Shown in pieces: positions 9,371 to 18,654 of a DNA stretch of 64,000 nt; position 1 is the first letter of the stretch, and each line of letters starts with the position of its first letter. Source of the DNA: Pigmentibacter ruber (GTDB lineage Bacteria; Bdellovibrionota_B; Oligoflexia; Silvanigrellales; Silvanigrellaceae); NCBI RefSeq assembly GCF_009792895.1, contig NZ_WSSC01000003.1, positions 62,001 to 126,000 of the forward strand, written 5' to 3'. The notes beneath the pieces were generated by a model that did no database searches, was not told the origin of the DNA, and was given only the letters and a program-made list of their open reading frames with translations. Position numbers and translations under genes: made by a program.

Positions 9371-9871
9371 ATGAAACTTAAATTATTGAATGCAACTGCT
9401 CTTTTATCTGCTTTTTTTACTCCAGTTATAGCAAATGCAGAACTTTCAAAATGCTCCGAAGATTGGATAAATTCTTGTTTAAATACATCAGATAGTTTAA
9501 TAGGCTCAAATGCTTCAGGAAGTAATTATGATAGAAATTATCAAACACACCAAATGATGTGTCGAGGAAGTTTTAAAGATAGGGAGAGTATGGAAAAAAT
9601 TTTTCAATCCTTAGATAAAATTTGTATTGAAATTTGTAGAGGCACTCCTACAAACGAAACAATTTCCATTAAACGGAATGGTCCTGCAACTGGAGGACAT
9701 TCCTGTTATGTGAACCAAAAACTAAATATGTTTAGTGCATTTAAATTAAATCAAATTCAAATTGATAAATTAATTGAAGACAAAAGAATTGAAGCTGATA
9801 AACTTTTTAGAGTAGACAATCAATCGGATTCTTTTATTTATATTAATCCAAAGGGATCTTGGTTGTATTAA
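9371..9871 (+). CDS. secreted Cys-containing protein of unknown function
   Basis: The 166-residue protein has a good signal peptide (residues 1-24, ending VIANAE) and six or more Cys in the mature part (KCSED, SCLN, MCRG, KICIEICRG, SCYV), consistent with periplasmic or extracellular disulfides. The C-terminus is NPKGSWLY. A ribosome binding site AAGGGAAATG precedes the ATG. I recognise no family. The gene is isolated, with ~900 bases of non-coding DNA on each side. Confidence 0.6.
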   Translation: MKLKLLNATALLSAFFTPVIANAELSKCSEDWINSCLNTSDSLIGSNASGSNYDRNYQTHQMMCRGSFKDRESMEKIFQSLDKICIEICRGTPTNETISIKRNGPATGGHSCYVNQKLNMFSAFKLNQIQIDKLIEDKRIEADKLFRVDNQSDSFIYINPKGSWLY

Positions 9872-10729
9872 AGATTTAAATTCTTTTCTATATTCTTCCT
9901 ACGCTCCCAAGAATTTTTCATCATAAATAAGTTGAAAAGTTGTGATAACGATTTTTTTATTGTTAAAGGTGTTACCAATTTTAATCAATACTCCATTATT
10001 ATCTTGATAACCAAATCTATTTTCAAAAAATCTTGTGTTTCATTCATTAATCAGATCTTCTATTTCTTTTTTATAATTTTCTAATCTTTTTTTGCTATAT
10101 ATTTAAATATATTCTTATTTTATAATCTTGTAAAAGTAATCATCCTAATTTTTAAAAAATGTAAATAAGAATATAAATTTTATAATTGATATGAAATAAA
10201 TATATAACCTTAAATAAAAATGAACTCTCTAAATATAATACAAAAAACGTAACTCATAGGAATTTTAATGAATATATGCTAGACTATATTGTAAAAGGAA
10301 AAATTATATTTTAAAAACCGCGATTTCAAATATTTTGCAAATTTATATAGCATAATAACTCATAGTTAACTATCCATATTTACATCTTAGTTAAGCATAA
10401 TAAGTGCTGGCTATACGAATAATTGACAGAGTTAAGAGGAATGAGACAATGAACCCCCATATTTTCTATAAAACGAAGTAGATAAATTATTTTCTTCATT
10501 AGCATAATGGTATTAGTATTTAGACAAATATTTTTATTTAATCAGAAAAAATTTTGACTATTTTGTAATTATTTTATAAAATGACGAAACCACTGATCAT
10601 TATTATGAGTGGTTCTTAATAAAATTTTATTAGTATCTAATTTTAAGCGCTTAATCTCTTATATTCTTTTTGTGAAAATTTTTAGTAATTAAATTAAATA
10701 AAATAATAGCATTTATAAAGGTCATAAAT
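9872..10729. other. 858-base stretch without an intact gene
   Basis: It contains only a short interrupted reading frame on the minus strand (about 9899-10105). The rest is AT-rich with no clear hairpin terminator. The promoter of the metalloprotease gene should lie near its right end. Confidence 0.5.
9899..10105 (-). pseudogene. short interrupted coding remnant
   Basis: Read on the minus strand, about 67 codons stay in one frame with a single internal TGA at 10040-10042. The translation reads RLENYKKEIEDLINE, stop, then NTRFFENRFGYQDNNGVLI and onward to FLGA and a TAG. The composition (charged helix, then alternating strand-like residues) is more protein-like than its surroundings. There is no start codon or ribosome binding site. 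It may be a decayed gene fragment; chance cannot be ruled out. Confidence 0.25.
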
Positions 10730-13585
10730 ATGCTTAAATCAGTTATAAAATATTTAGCCATCATTTTATTTATTGTTGTTTCAATTGTAGCATGCAATAA
10801 AAAAAAGCAAGAAAATATTCCTAATTCTCGTTTAGCAGATGAGAATATACGTTCATCATTCAGTATCACCCCTTCACAGGTAAATTCAGAGTCATCTGCT
10901 CAAAACCTGAAATTACCTTTGTTAAATTCTTCTGATAACCAATTTATTTCTGTTAATAATACTTCTTTGATTGTCTTAAAAAAGTCTGCACTAGGAAAAG
11001 CTTTTTTTCTTTCTTTAGTTTTATTACCTGCAGAAAATGCTCCCATCTTTCAACATTTACTTCCCAAAGTTGTTTCTTTTGAAATGAATGGTGAAGATCT
11101 TGCTCTTTTTGAGTTGAATACCTATGCGCTATATAATGAGCTTCCAAGCACAAAATTATTACAAACATTTAAAATAAAACAAAATAACGAAGACTCTATT
11201 ACTTTTAGTTGGGATCAGGGTCTTAGCACAATTCCGAGCAAAGGGAGTATTTGGATTTCTGATCTGCCATCTTCCCTAGAGCAATTAATATCAGAAGAGG
11301 AAATAGTACTTCCAACAGTGGCTACATTTTTGAAAAGTGCTATTTTTGTAGAAGACCGTCTTGAATTGGAACAAATCTCTCGAGTACGAACTCCTTCTCA
11401 TTCGGCAACTAATGGCATTAGTGACTCTTATACCGGAAACACTGATAACCATATCACTGTCCAATTACGAGCGACTCTCACTCCTTATCGACCAAATTCA
11501 AATTTTACTTCTCGCAACAGTGCTTTGAAAGATGGTATCGGATTTTTTGAAATTGCACAGACAAGAAAAAATGAAGGGGGAATGGATATTCTTGCTTCTC
11601 GATGGGATATCTCACAGGAAGCTGGCTTTCTTACCTATTCAATTACCAAAAATGCCCCCGCAGAATTAATACAAGCCATTACAGAGGGTGTATTATACTG
11701 GAATAAGTACTTCGGTAGGGAAGTGATTAAAGTTGAAACAGGAGCTGACCCCTTAAAAAAACCACGCCCAAGGGAATTATTAATTTATTGGATTCCATGG
11801 AAATATGCGAATTTTGCCTCAGCTTCTATTCAGCCCGATCCTATTACTGGTGAAATAAAAGGCGGCTCCATTTTTTTACCAGATACTTTTGCTTTTCAGA
11901 GTCCTGTTTTAGTTAGAAAAAATCTTCAGCGCCAAACAACAAAAGCACAAAATTATTTTAACATTTTTCCATCTGGGTTTAAGTTCTCTTCACTATGTGA
12001 TCATCCTGTTTCACTTGATTTTAGTACTAACCTTTCATATGCGATAAAAGATGATCCTGAAATTATATTAAAAGCTAGAAAAGATTATATTCGAAATATC
12101 GTTGCGCATGAGGTAGGACACACCTTAGGTTTAAGACATAATTTTGCTGGGAGTGTAGCTTCAGAATTGAATTCTGTTACAGATCATCACGTTAAATGGA
12201 AAGAATATTTAGGCGATATCAACCATCCAGGAGCAGTTGTTTCTTCTACAGTTATGGATTATTTAATGTATAAAGATAATTTTTTATCGGGAGCTGCAAT
12301 TCTAAAAAGAACTTTAGCATATGATCAAGCAGCAATTGCTTGGGGATATTTAAATAATACGACAACAAAAAATACTCAATCTACCCCTTTATTTTGCACT
12401 GATATCAAACGAATGTATACAAACACTTTAGGATGTAAGGATGATGATTCTGGAAAAAATCCTTTTGCTGGTTGGGTTCAAGAAATGTCTTTGCACCGTT
12501 TGGAACTTGCACAAGAAATTATAGATAGTATTATCCTCTCTATTAGACCAGATAATCAGAAAGATAAATTATCAGTCAAAGAAGCTGTTATATCTTTAAA
12601 TCCCAACTCAATATCAAACTTTCTTACTAAGCCTGCACAAGAGATTTTCAAATTATTAAGCAATGAAGGTCGATCTTTAGATGTAGATAAAGATTTAGGA
12701 GAATTAAATTGGTTAAATGAAGATTTATATAAAACTAAAACTCAACAGTTAATGTCAACAGCACTTGATGAAGTAAATGGAATACCCGGAATATTAATGT
12801 CTTCCTATGGGCTGGATTATTCATGGAACATTCAAAAAGGATGGTTAGTAAAGAATATTCATGATAAGTTAAATACTGAGTCAATTAGAAAAGGAAGAAC
12901 AATAAATGGTTTAAATTATGATCTTAGTGATGAAGAAATTAATGATCTAAAAAAATATGTGCCTATGCTAGCTGTAAAACTAGAAGAAACTTATTTACGC
13001 GATCTTTTACTTTCTCTTACTGGAGTTAAACCTCCCTTCGAAAACTACAAAAAAAAGTTTAAACAACCAGATAGCAACCCTTCATTTCTATTTACTCCTA
13101 AAAAAGATGATGTTTTTTACGCTGATAATATTGTAAAAGAAGAATGGAAAAGCGCATTAGAAAAGATTTCAGAACAAATTATCACTGATGTTAATGGTAA
13201 TTTAAATGGAAGTATAGAAGGAAAAGAAATTACTGTTCCAAAACCTAAATTTATTATAGATACTCGCTTAGCTGCTGCGCGTTTATTTTCCAATAAAATT
13301 TTTAATAAAGAAGATTGGCTAAGTGATACGCAATCAAAAGTTTTGGCAACCATTGAAAATCGCGTTTTACAAGTTATTGGAAAAGAAACTGAACAGCTAA
13401 AAATTACTTCTCCTACCCAATCAAATCAACAATCAATAATAATAGCATTACTAAACCAAAAATTTTCTTCTATACCTAGCATAAAAGGAAAAAAGCTTTC
13501 TCCCGAATTAAAAGAATGGATGTTAGATGAACTAGCAGTTCTTACTGCCCTAAAAGAATTAGATTTAGATAATATGGGATATTAA
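10730..13585 (+). CDS. zinc metalloprotease lipoprotein (HExxHxxGxxH, metzincin type)
   Basis: The 951-residue protein starts with a lipoprotein signal (hydrophobic 5-21, lipobox SIVAC with Cys22), so it is probably anchored in a membrane facing the periplasm or surface. The catalytic motif HEVGHTLGLRH is at residues 460-470, and a Met-turn (TVMDY, M509) follows ~40 residues later. Together these define a metzincin-like zinc protease. Size and layout fit the large bacterial family with a DUF4953/DUF5117-type arrangement. The long regions on both sides are probably beta-rich N-terminal and helical C-terminal domains. In a possible predator or host-associated bacterium, such proteases may digest prey protein (inference). 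It is a single gene. Confidence 0.85.
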   Translation: MLKSVIKYLAIILFIVVSIVACNKKKQENIPNSRLADENIRSSFSITPSQVNSESSAQNLKLPLLNSSDNQFISVNNTSLIVLKKSALGKAFFLSLVLLPAENAPIFQHLLPKVVSFEMNGEDLALFELNTYALYNELPSTKLLQTFKIKQNNEDSITFSWDQGLSTIPSKGSIWISDLPSSLEQLISEEEIVLPTVATFLKSAIFVEDRLELEQISRVRTPSHSATNGISDSYTGNTDNHITVQLRATLTPYRPNSNFTSRNSALKDGIGFFEIAQTRKNEGGMDILASRWDISQEAGFLTYSITKNAPAELIQAITEGVLYWNKYFGREVIKVETGADPLKKPRPRELLIYWIPWKYANFASASIQPDPITGEIKGGSIFLPDTFAFQSPVLVRKNLQRQTTKAQNYFNIFPSGFKFSSLCDHPVSLDFSTNLSYAIKDDPEIILKARKDYIRNIVAHEVGHTLGLRHNFAGSVASELNSVTDHHVKWKEYLGDINHPGAVVSSTVMDYLMYKDNFLSGAAILKRTLAYDQAAIAWGYLNNTTTKNTQSTPLFCTDIKRMYTNTLGCKDDDSGKNPFAGWVQEMSLHRLELAQEIIDSIILSIRPDNQKDKLSVKEAVISLNPNSISNFLTKPAQEIFKLLSNEGRSLDVDKDLGELNWLNEDLYKTKTQQLMSTALDEVNGIPGILMSSYGLDYSWNIQKGWLVKNIHDKLNTESIRKGRTINGLNYDLSDEEINDLKKYVPMLAVKLEETYLRDLLLSLTGVKPPFENYKKKFKQPDSNPSFLFTPKKDDVFYADNIVKEEWKSALEKISEQIITDVNGNLNGSIEGKEITVPKPKFIIDTRLAAARLFSNKIFNKEDWLSDTQSKVLATIENRVLQVIGKETEQLKITSPTQSNQQSIIIALLNQKFSSIPSIKGKKLSPELKEWMLDELAVLTALKELDLDNMGY

Positions 13586-13797
13586 ATGCTACATTTTGGC
13601 AAATATCTTTTAGTACTTCAAAAAGTCATGCTAAAAAAATCTTAATTATAAAATTTTATTTAATTAAATACATTTAACGATTTTTTTTAAAACCTTGTTC
13701 CAAAACATTATTAATACTTTTTAATAAATAAACAATTATTCATTCTTAATATTTATAATAGCCACTCTTTTTTAAATTCATTATATTTAACATTAGT

Positions 13798-15354
13798 TTA
13801 ATTTATAATTTCATAAAATTTAACTTCTTTATTCATTTGAACATGATTTAGAAAATTGGAACGAGATAAAATTAGTTGATTATGAAGTTGGAGAGCAGTT
13901 TCATAATCCTTCATTGTCCACTGTTTACATTTATGTCTTACATCTTGTAACCATGTATTAAATGATTTTCTAGATTTTAATATCTTTTCTTCGTAAGAGA
14001 AAAGGTCTAGCTCATCGGGGTTTGTATTCCACTTAATAGTCTGACATTCTTCTTTTCGTATTAAAACTATAAAATTTGATAAATCATTACTTAAATTTAT
14101 AACAAGAACTCCCGCTCCAATTGACTTTGACCATTTATAAAAAATAGGGTTAAATGTAACTAATCTATCAAATACGTATATTTTTCTTATTTTATATTCC
14201 TTTAATTTTTTCAATAATTCCTCCACAAATTCATCTGGAATCATAGAATTAGTCTCAGTTTTATTATTAAATCTATAGAATAATAAATGTGAGTTAAAAA
14301 TTTCTTTTAATATTTCAAAACTTTTATTAGGCATTTTTTCAAAATTACATTGAGATTTTTCATATGAAAAAACAAAATCATCGATAGTTGACTTATATTC
14401 TACTTGTACTTTTTTTATAATATTATTTCTAAGTTGTTTTATTTTAATAGAAATAACATCAACTAAAGTTTGAATTTTAGGTAATATTTCAATTGGAGTA
14501 TAATTTTTATTTCTAGAATGCCCTCCAATTAATCCTTTTAGCTTTCCATCAATAACAATTGAAAATGAAATCGCTGATTTTAGACTCATATTTCTTAAAT
14601 AATCTAAATGTATAGAAGATACATCTCTAAAAACAGAATATGTAAGATCGATTTTACTGCTACAACCTTTAATTGGTGTTGGAATATAATCAACATTATT
14701 AATTATTCTAAAAGTATTTTTTACATATAGTTCTCTAACTGAATCAGGAAGAATAGTGGCAGGATAATAATGATTCAAAATACTTTCTAGACCATTTGAA
14801 AAATAATTTGCCTTTATTACACCATTGTTATTTTGTAAAAATTCACAAAAATATGTCCTTTCAAATCCTGTCAATTCTGAAATATACTTGCACAAATTAC
14901 TGCTTAAAATATTTATACTATCTTTAGATTCAGTTAAGTAATGAAGGATTTGTTGGTAATTTATTTCATCAAAATAATAATTTATTTTATCAAAATTAAT
15001 TTGGAATTCAACACATAAAGTCGCTCCTGAAAAAAACATAAAAGAGGGTACATTCACCAAATAATTTTTTAAAAAAATTTCTAAATTTGCAAGAATCCTT
15101 GACTTAATATTATATGGTTTAAAATTATAGGAAAAATTTGATATTTTTTTTATTGATCGTTGACTAAAAACGTTCTCTATATCATTATTAAAAATATCAT
15201 ATCCGAATAAATCATAATAATTTTCAGATGCAAATATTATTTTGGCTTCCTCTAAATTTATACCTATTAATACTGAATCTGATTGAAATTTATTAGTCAA
15301 ATTAACTTCTAGTTTTTCATAATATTCATAATTACTTTTAATAACGATACTCAT
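13798..15354 (-). CDS. phytochrome-like PAS-GAF-PHY protein without kinase domain and without usual bilin ligands
   Basis: The 518 residues match a bacteriophytochrome photosensory core and stop right after it. They comprise a PAS-like N-domain (about 20-120), GAF (about 140-310) and PHY (about 320-510). Diagnostic GAF segments are RDVSSIHLDYLRNM (H249 conserved) and GKLKGLIGGH. Diagnostic PHY segments are KEECQTIKWNTNP and the tongue motif SRKSFNTW (canonical PRxSF). The chromophore features are altered: the first Cys is residue 114, so the N-terminal bilin Cys is missing. The cyanobacterial/plant GAF Cys position is Ile248, and the PASDIP motif reads PATILP, so the conserved Asp is Ile201. 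There is no histidine kinase, GGDEF or other output domain and no heme oxygenase nearby. It is probably a degenerate or repurposed sensor. Confidence 0.8.
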   Translation of the reverse strand: MSIVIKSNYEYYEKLEVNLTNKFQSDSVLIGINLEEAKIIFASENYYDLFGYDIFNNDIENVFSQRSIKKISNFSYNFKPYNIKSRILANLEIFLKNYLVNVPSFMFFSGATLCVEFQINFDKINYYFDEINYQQILHYLTESKDSINILSSNLCKYISELTGFERTYFCEFLQNNNGVIKANYFSNGLESILNHYYPATILPDSVRELYVKNTFRIINNVDYIPTPIKGCSSKIDLTYSVFRDVSSIHLDYLRNMSLKSAISFSIVIDGKLKGLIGGHSRNKNYTPIEILPKIQTLVDVISIKIKQLRNNIIKKVQVEYKSTIDDFVFSYEKSQCNFEKMPNKSFEILKEIFNSHLLFYRFNNKTETNSMIPDEFVEELLKKLKEYKIRKIYVFDRLVTFNPIFYKWSKSIGAGVLVINLSNDLSNFIVLIRKEECQTIKWNTNPDELDLFSYEEKILKSRKSFNTWLQDVRHKCKQWTMKDYETALQLHNQLILSRSNFLNHVQMNKEVKFYEIIN

Positions 15355-15626
15355 AAACTAATCTCTCTTTACGATAGCAAACTTAATTAACTAATTTTAA
15401 ATTAATGTTAATTATTTATATATATGTTTTTTGTTGAAATGCTTATTTATCTAAATATATATTTAGAGTTATTTATTTTTTTAATTCTTTATGTTAATTC
15501 AGAAATAGTATAAGAAATATATTTGATCCATAAAATAACCAGTTTTTACTTTAGAAATATTGCCTCATGATTAATAGCGCCATAAATATCACTACTTTAG
15601 ATAGATTATCCTATCATTCAAGTTTC

Positions 15627-15670
15627 TTTATCATAAAATTAAAATTTTAACAAACATTTATCATAAAATT
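15627..15670. repeat. 14-bp direct repeat spaced 30 bp
   Basis: TTTATCATAAAATT occurs at 15627-15640 and 15657-15670. The 30-bp period is close to three helical turns, which would suit a regulator binding one DNA face. The sequence is low in complexity, so chance is possible. Confidence 0.4.
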
Positions 15671-15795
15671 TGTTACCTAAATTTAAAACTTTGAATTTAT
15701 TAATATTAATACTAAAAGTAGCTTCACTTAAGATGCTTCTAGTGAGAAAATTAATATTAGTATAAGGTACCAGAAATTTTTTAGGAGGTATTTCT

Positions 15796-15840
15796 ATGTT
15801 GGCTGTTAAATCTTATAATTATTACTTGCATTCAGAATGA
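15796..15840 (+). CDS. possible 14-residue peptide ORF with perfect Shine-Dalgarno
   Basis: TTAGGAGGTATTTCT precedes ATG at ideal spacing, and the frame (MLAVKSYNYYLHSE) ends at TGA in 15838-15840. The ribosome binding site is one of the strongest in the window, yet no longer frame follows. It could be a leader peptide, a small peptide gene, or the stump of a gene lost by deletion. Confidence 0.25.
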   Translation: MLAVKSYNYYLHSE

Positions 15841-16066
15841 GCATATTTTAAAACAATTTTACAATACTTTTACAATCATATAAATATAAATAAATATTCT
15901 AATTTAAATGTTATTGTAACAAGAAAAGTATAATAATAATTAAAATTTATATAACACTTTTTTATTCAATGAAAGTTATTAATTAAAAATAATAATATTA
16001 GTACAAAATAGATAGAGTAATATAAGATTAAATATAAAATAAGATTAAGTATAATATTGACAGCCC

Positions 16067-16110
16067 CCCATCCTTAAAAAATTTCCTGACGTAGATTTTT
16101 TAAGGATGGG
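16067..16110 (-). mobile_element. end hairpin of a degenerate IS200/IS605-type element
   Basis: CCCATCCTTAAAAAAT (16067-16082) and ATTTTTTAAGGATGGG (16095-16110) form a perfect 16-bp stem with a 12-base loop. It lies just past the 3' side of the broken tnpB. This is where IS605-family elements carry their right-end hairpin and, in TnpB systems, the omega-RNA scaffold. Unlike the gene, the stem is intact. Confidence 0.65.
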
Positions 16111-16119
16111 AATGCCCTA

Positions 16120-17093
16120 GATGCAGAAGAAAAACTTGCTAGAATTTTTCTTCGCACGCGTTGACTTATCGTGCACGATAGGGAGCATGTTCTAATATCC
16201 ATTGAATATGTTCATATTCTCATTTACAACACGATCATGGATCGCATTGCATCTTTTATATGTTCATGTTCTTCCTGCAAGCTCAATCCGCGGTAGTATT
16301 TCACTATAGTTTGACCTCATCCGAGTAAGATTAATTTCTGAAATTTCTGTGTATAATGAAGCAGCTCTAACGGCTTTTTTGGCAACGAATGATATTTTTA
16401 CTAGTTTTTTGCATTTTTGTGCAAAATTTTAGCATCTTTTTAAATATCGAAGTTTTTTTTATAGCATTTTTTTAGTCGAGTCTGTTACTATTTTCACAAT
16501 CTAAATATGTTGTAAGAGTTTTAATCCCAATATCTAAGCCAATTTATTTACATTCATCCCTTTAAATTCGAATTAATTCAATGGCAAATACAATATTTAA
16601 ATACCAATGACCACTCTTATTTTGACAAATTAAATTTATTTTTATTTTTGCGTCTTCTGGCATTACTCTTGAATTCCAAAAAATAAAATTCATTCTTATT
16701 ATAGGATATTTTTCCATTATGAATTTTAATTGCTGTTGCTTTAACTGTTATCAATCCTAAAGATTTTCCAACGCCAACGCAATAATTTTTGAAATTGCTC
16801 CCTATGTGTTAAATACTCTTAAGAAATAGTCTGAAGTGCTTGAGAATAGAGCCCCAGTTCTTTCAAACTTTCCACAACTAATCCAGCAATTTCTTAAGAT
16901 GAAATAAAATACGGAACAGAAATTTTTCATCTGATTTATTATTATGTATTAACTTAACATACTTATTTTTAAGTGCTTCTTGTTGAGTTTACTCGCCTTG
17001 TGAGGTTTGCAATTCAATTTTGCATCGTTTGGTGCCACGTTTTTTTCAGCTCACTTCTATTTTCGACTTTGGACGTCGGGGCTTTGTTTTCAT
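16120..17093 (-). pseudogene. tnpB: broken tnpB (IS200/IS605-family RNA-guided nuclease-like) gene
   Basis: Minus-strand translation in shifting frames gives TnpB-like pieces. These are an N-terminal MKTKPRRPKSKIEVS, a middle with GVGKSLGLITVKATAIKIHNG and NKSGHWYLNIVFAIE, and the RuvC-I piece GLDIGIKTLTTYLD (DxG motif) at about 16490-16540. A C-terminal zone near 16120-16330 is not readable in one frame. Many in-frame stops and several frameshifts interrupt it. No intact zinc finger pairs or tnpA partner are seen. It is a decayed insertion, presumably inactive as a nuclease. Confidence 0.8.
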
Positions 17094-17686
17094 TTCTGAT
17101 AAAACAGATTCTATATCTCAAAATTCAGGAAAAATTTTATAAATAACAAAAACTCTCTTTTTTATTTATAATAGTACTTGACTTCATTATTAAATAAAAG
17201 TTACTTTTATTTTCTATATTCTTTAAGTAAAGATAAAAAATTCTGGAAAAATAATGCGATTTTTAATTTGTATTTCTAATGAATTTTCTATTTTTTTCAA
17301 AAATTTCTTGAAACTAAATAATTTTCTCATTAATCAGGATTTTTTAATCAATTTAACTTAAAAAAATAAGTACTTGAGTATTTACAATTAAATGAATGTC
17401 AAAAATATTGTTAATTAAATGTTTTTTTAGGTTTAGATAAAGTGTTTTAAAATACTACATATAATTTTAATTGATAATCAAAATAGATAGCCTTGGAATG
17501 ATTGTGTATTTAAGCAAATGTCGTTGATTTACTAAAGTAAGATGGTGCTCAACAACATTTCAAATTTGGAAAACTCTGTTTACAAACTGTATAAAATATT
17601 TGTATATTATAATTGATAAATAAATATAGGATTATTTATCAATTATATAATAAATCTCATAAATCATCACTTCTGGTTGTAAAATA
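17094..17686. other. non-coding stretch between the tnpB remnant and the SemiSWEET gene
   Basis: About 590 AT-rich bases. The left end of the decayed insertion element should fall here, but I could not locate a matching end structure. No gene is seen. Confidence 0.5.
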
Positions 17687-17944
17687 TTGAATAAAAAAAA
17701 TTTTGAAAAATTCATGATTTTGATAAGTATTATTGGTAATTTTGCATTTTATGTTCAAGCTTTTAAAACTTATTATTACAAAGATGCTTCTTCTCTTTCA
17801 TTTTTATCTTATTTAATTAGTTTTGTTACTATCACGTTATGGTTATCTTATGGCATATATATCAAAAATACTCCATTGATTGTAGGAAATATTTTAGGAT
17901 TTATTGGATCATTAATTATATTAATAGGAATTTTAATTTTCTAA
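17687..17944 (+). CDS. SemiSWEET-family small sugar transporter
   Basis: The 85-residue protein has three hydrophobic helices (about 8-25, 38-56, 62-84), the single triple-helix bundle of SemiSWEETs, which dimerise in the inner membrane to pass sugars. The segment after helix 1, FYVQAFKTYYYKDASSLSF, aligns with the family's PQ-loop and conserved Ser/Leu-Ser-Phe stretch, though the PQ dipeptide reads VQ. The helix 2 end LWLSYGIYIKNTPLIVGN is typical (LWxxYG and the Asn in helix 3). The start is a TTG at 17687 with no clear ribosome binding site. It has no operon partners. Confidence 0.75.
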   Translation: MNKKNFEKFMILISIIGNFAFYVQAFKTYYYKDASSLSFLSYLISFVTITLWLSYGIYIKNTPLIVGNILGFIGSLIILIGILIF

Positions 17945-18654
17945 TTTTTTACATCGATTTTTTAAAAAAATATTTCTTCGCTCATATCCATTATCGTAAG
18001 GAATTGGAAAATAAATGAATATCGACCTAAAATAAGACTTGAGCTGAATTTAACCAATAGTTCTTGCACCTGAGCATCAACATAGTAAATGATCTTGATA
18101 CTATTTAAACCCAAAAATAAAAATATTCTGAAATATCAATATAAGTCTTAAGTACTCTAAAGTAATTCAATTATTAAATATAAATGAATCTAATTTCCTT
18201 TAAAATTCTTCTATTTTCTCAAATTCAAATAAACAACATTATATTTATTTAATTTTACCTGCAATCTTCTTTACTCCTAATCGTAATTTTTAATTTAGAG
18301 ATTAAAAATAAAAAAAATGCAATCTATTTTATTACATTTAAAATTTAGGGCATTAAAAATAATTCAATTCCAACAATAGCTCACCATTTTTTATCCATAA
18401 TATATTTTAAGTTATCTAAATAAAAAAATTTTACTATCCAATTGATTTCAAAATCATTTTTTTTAGATAGCACTGTTGATATTTCTAATTTTATTTAATA
18501 ATATAAATTAATTAAAACCACTGATAGTGGGTACTAAAGTAGACAAAATAAAAAAGTTCATCTTTTATATTGCAGTAAAATGCTTCATTTATTTACTACA
18601 GTACCCCTATTAATAACAAAAATAATTGATGCAATTATTTTATGAGAGCTAAAT
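17945..18654. other. 710-base stretch without a gene
   Basis: AT-rich DNA with no supported coding frame. Its right end contains an interrupted inverted repeat (18529-18606) and the leader of the phosphoethanolamine transferase gene. Confidence 0.5.
18529..18606. repeat. interrupted inverted repeat upstream of the eptA-like gene
   Basis: GGGTACTAAAGTAG (18529-18542) can pair with CTACAGTACCC (18596-18606) as GTAG/CTAC plus GGGTACT/AGTACCC, around a ~53-base loop. It ends about 50 bases before the start codon and could be a folded leader or two operator half-sites. Confidence 0.3.

Larger units (their letters stand above)
15355..16066. other. non-coding stretch upstream of the phytochrome-like gene
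   Basis: About 700 AT-rich bases. I see a 14-bp direct repeat (TTTATCATAAAATT at 15627-15640 and 15657-15670) and a tiny ORF with a perfect ribosome binding site at 15796-15840. No normal-length gene is visible. Confidence 0.5.

Noticed and set aside
10651-10869. Minus-strand frame before and inside the metalloprotease start
   Set aside because: It overlaps the metalloprotease signal region and has no ribosome binding site or family likeness.
15355-17686. CRISPR array or tRNA cluster in the large non-coding region
   Set aside because: No regularly spaced repeats and no tRNA-like cloverleaf are seen; only one 14-bp direct repeat and the tnpB remnant.
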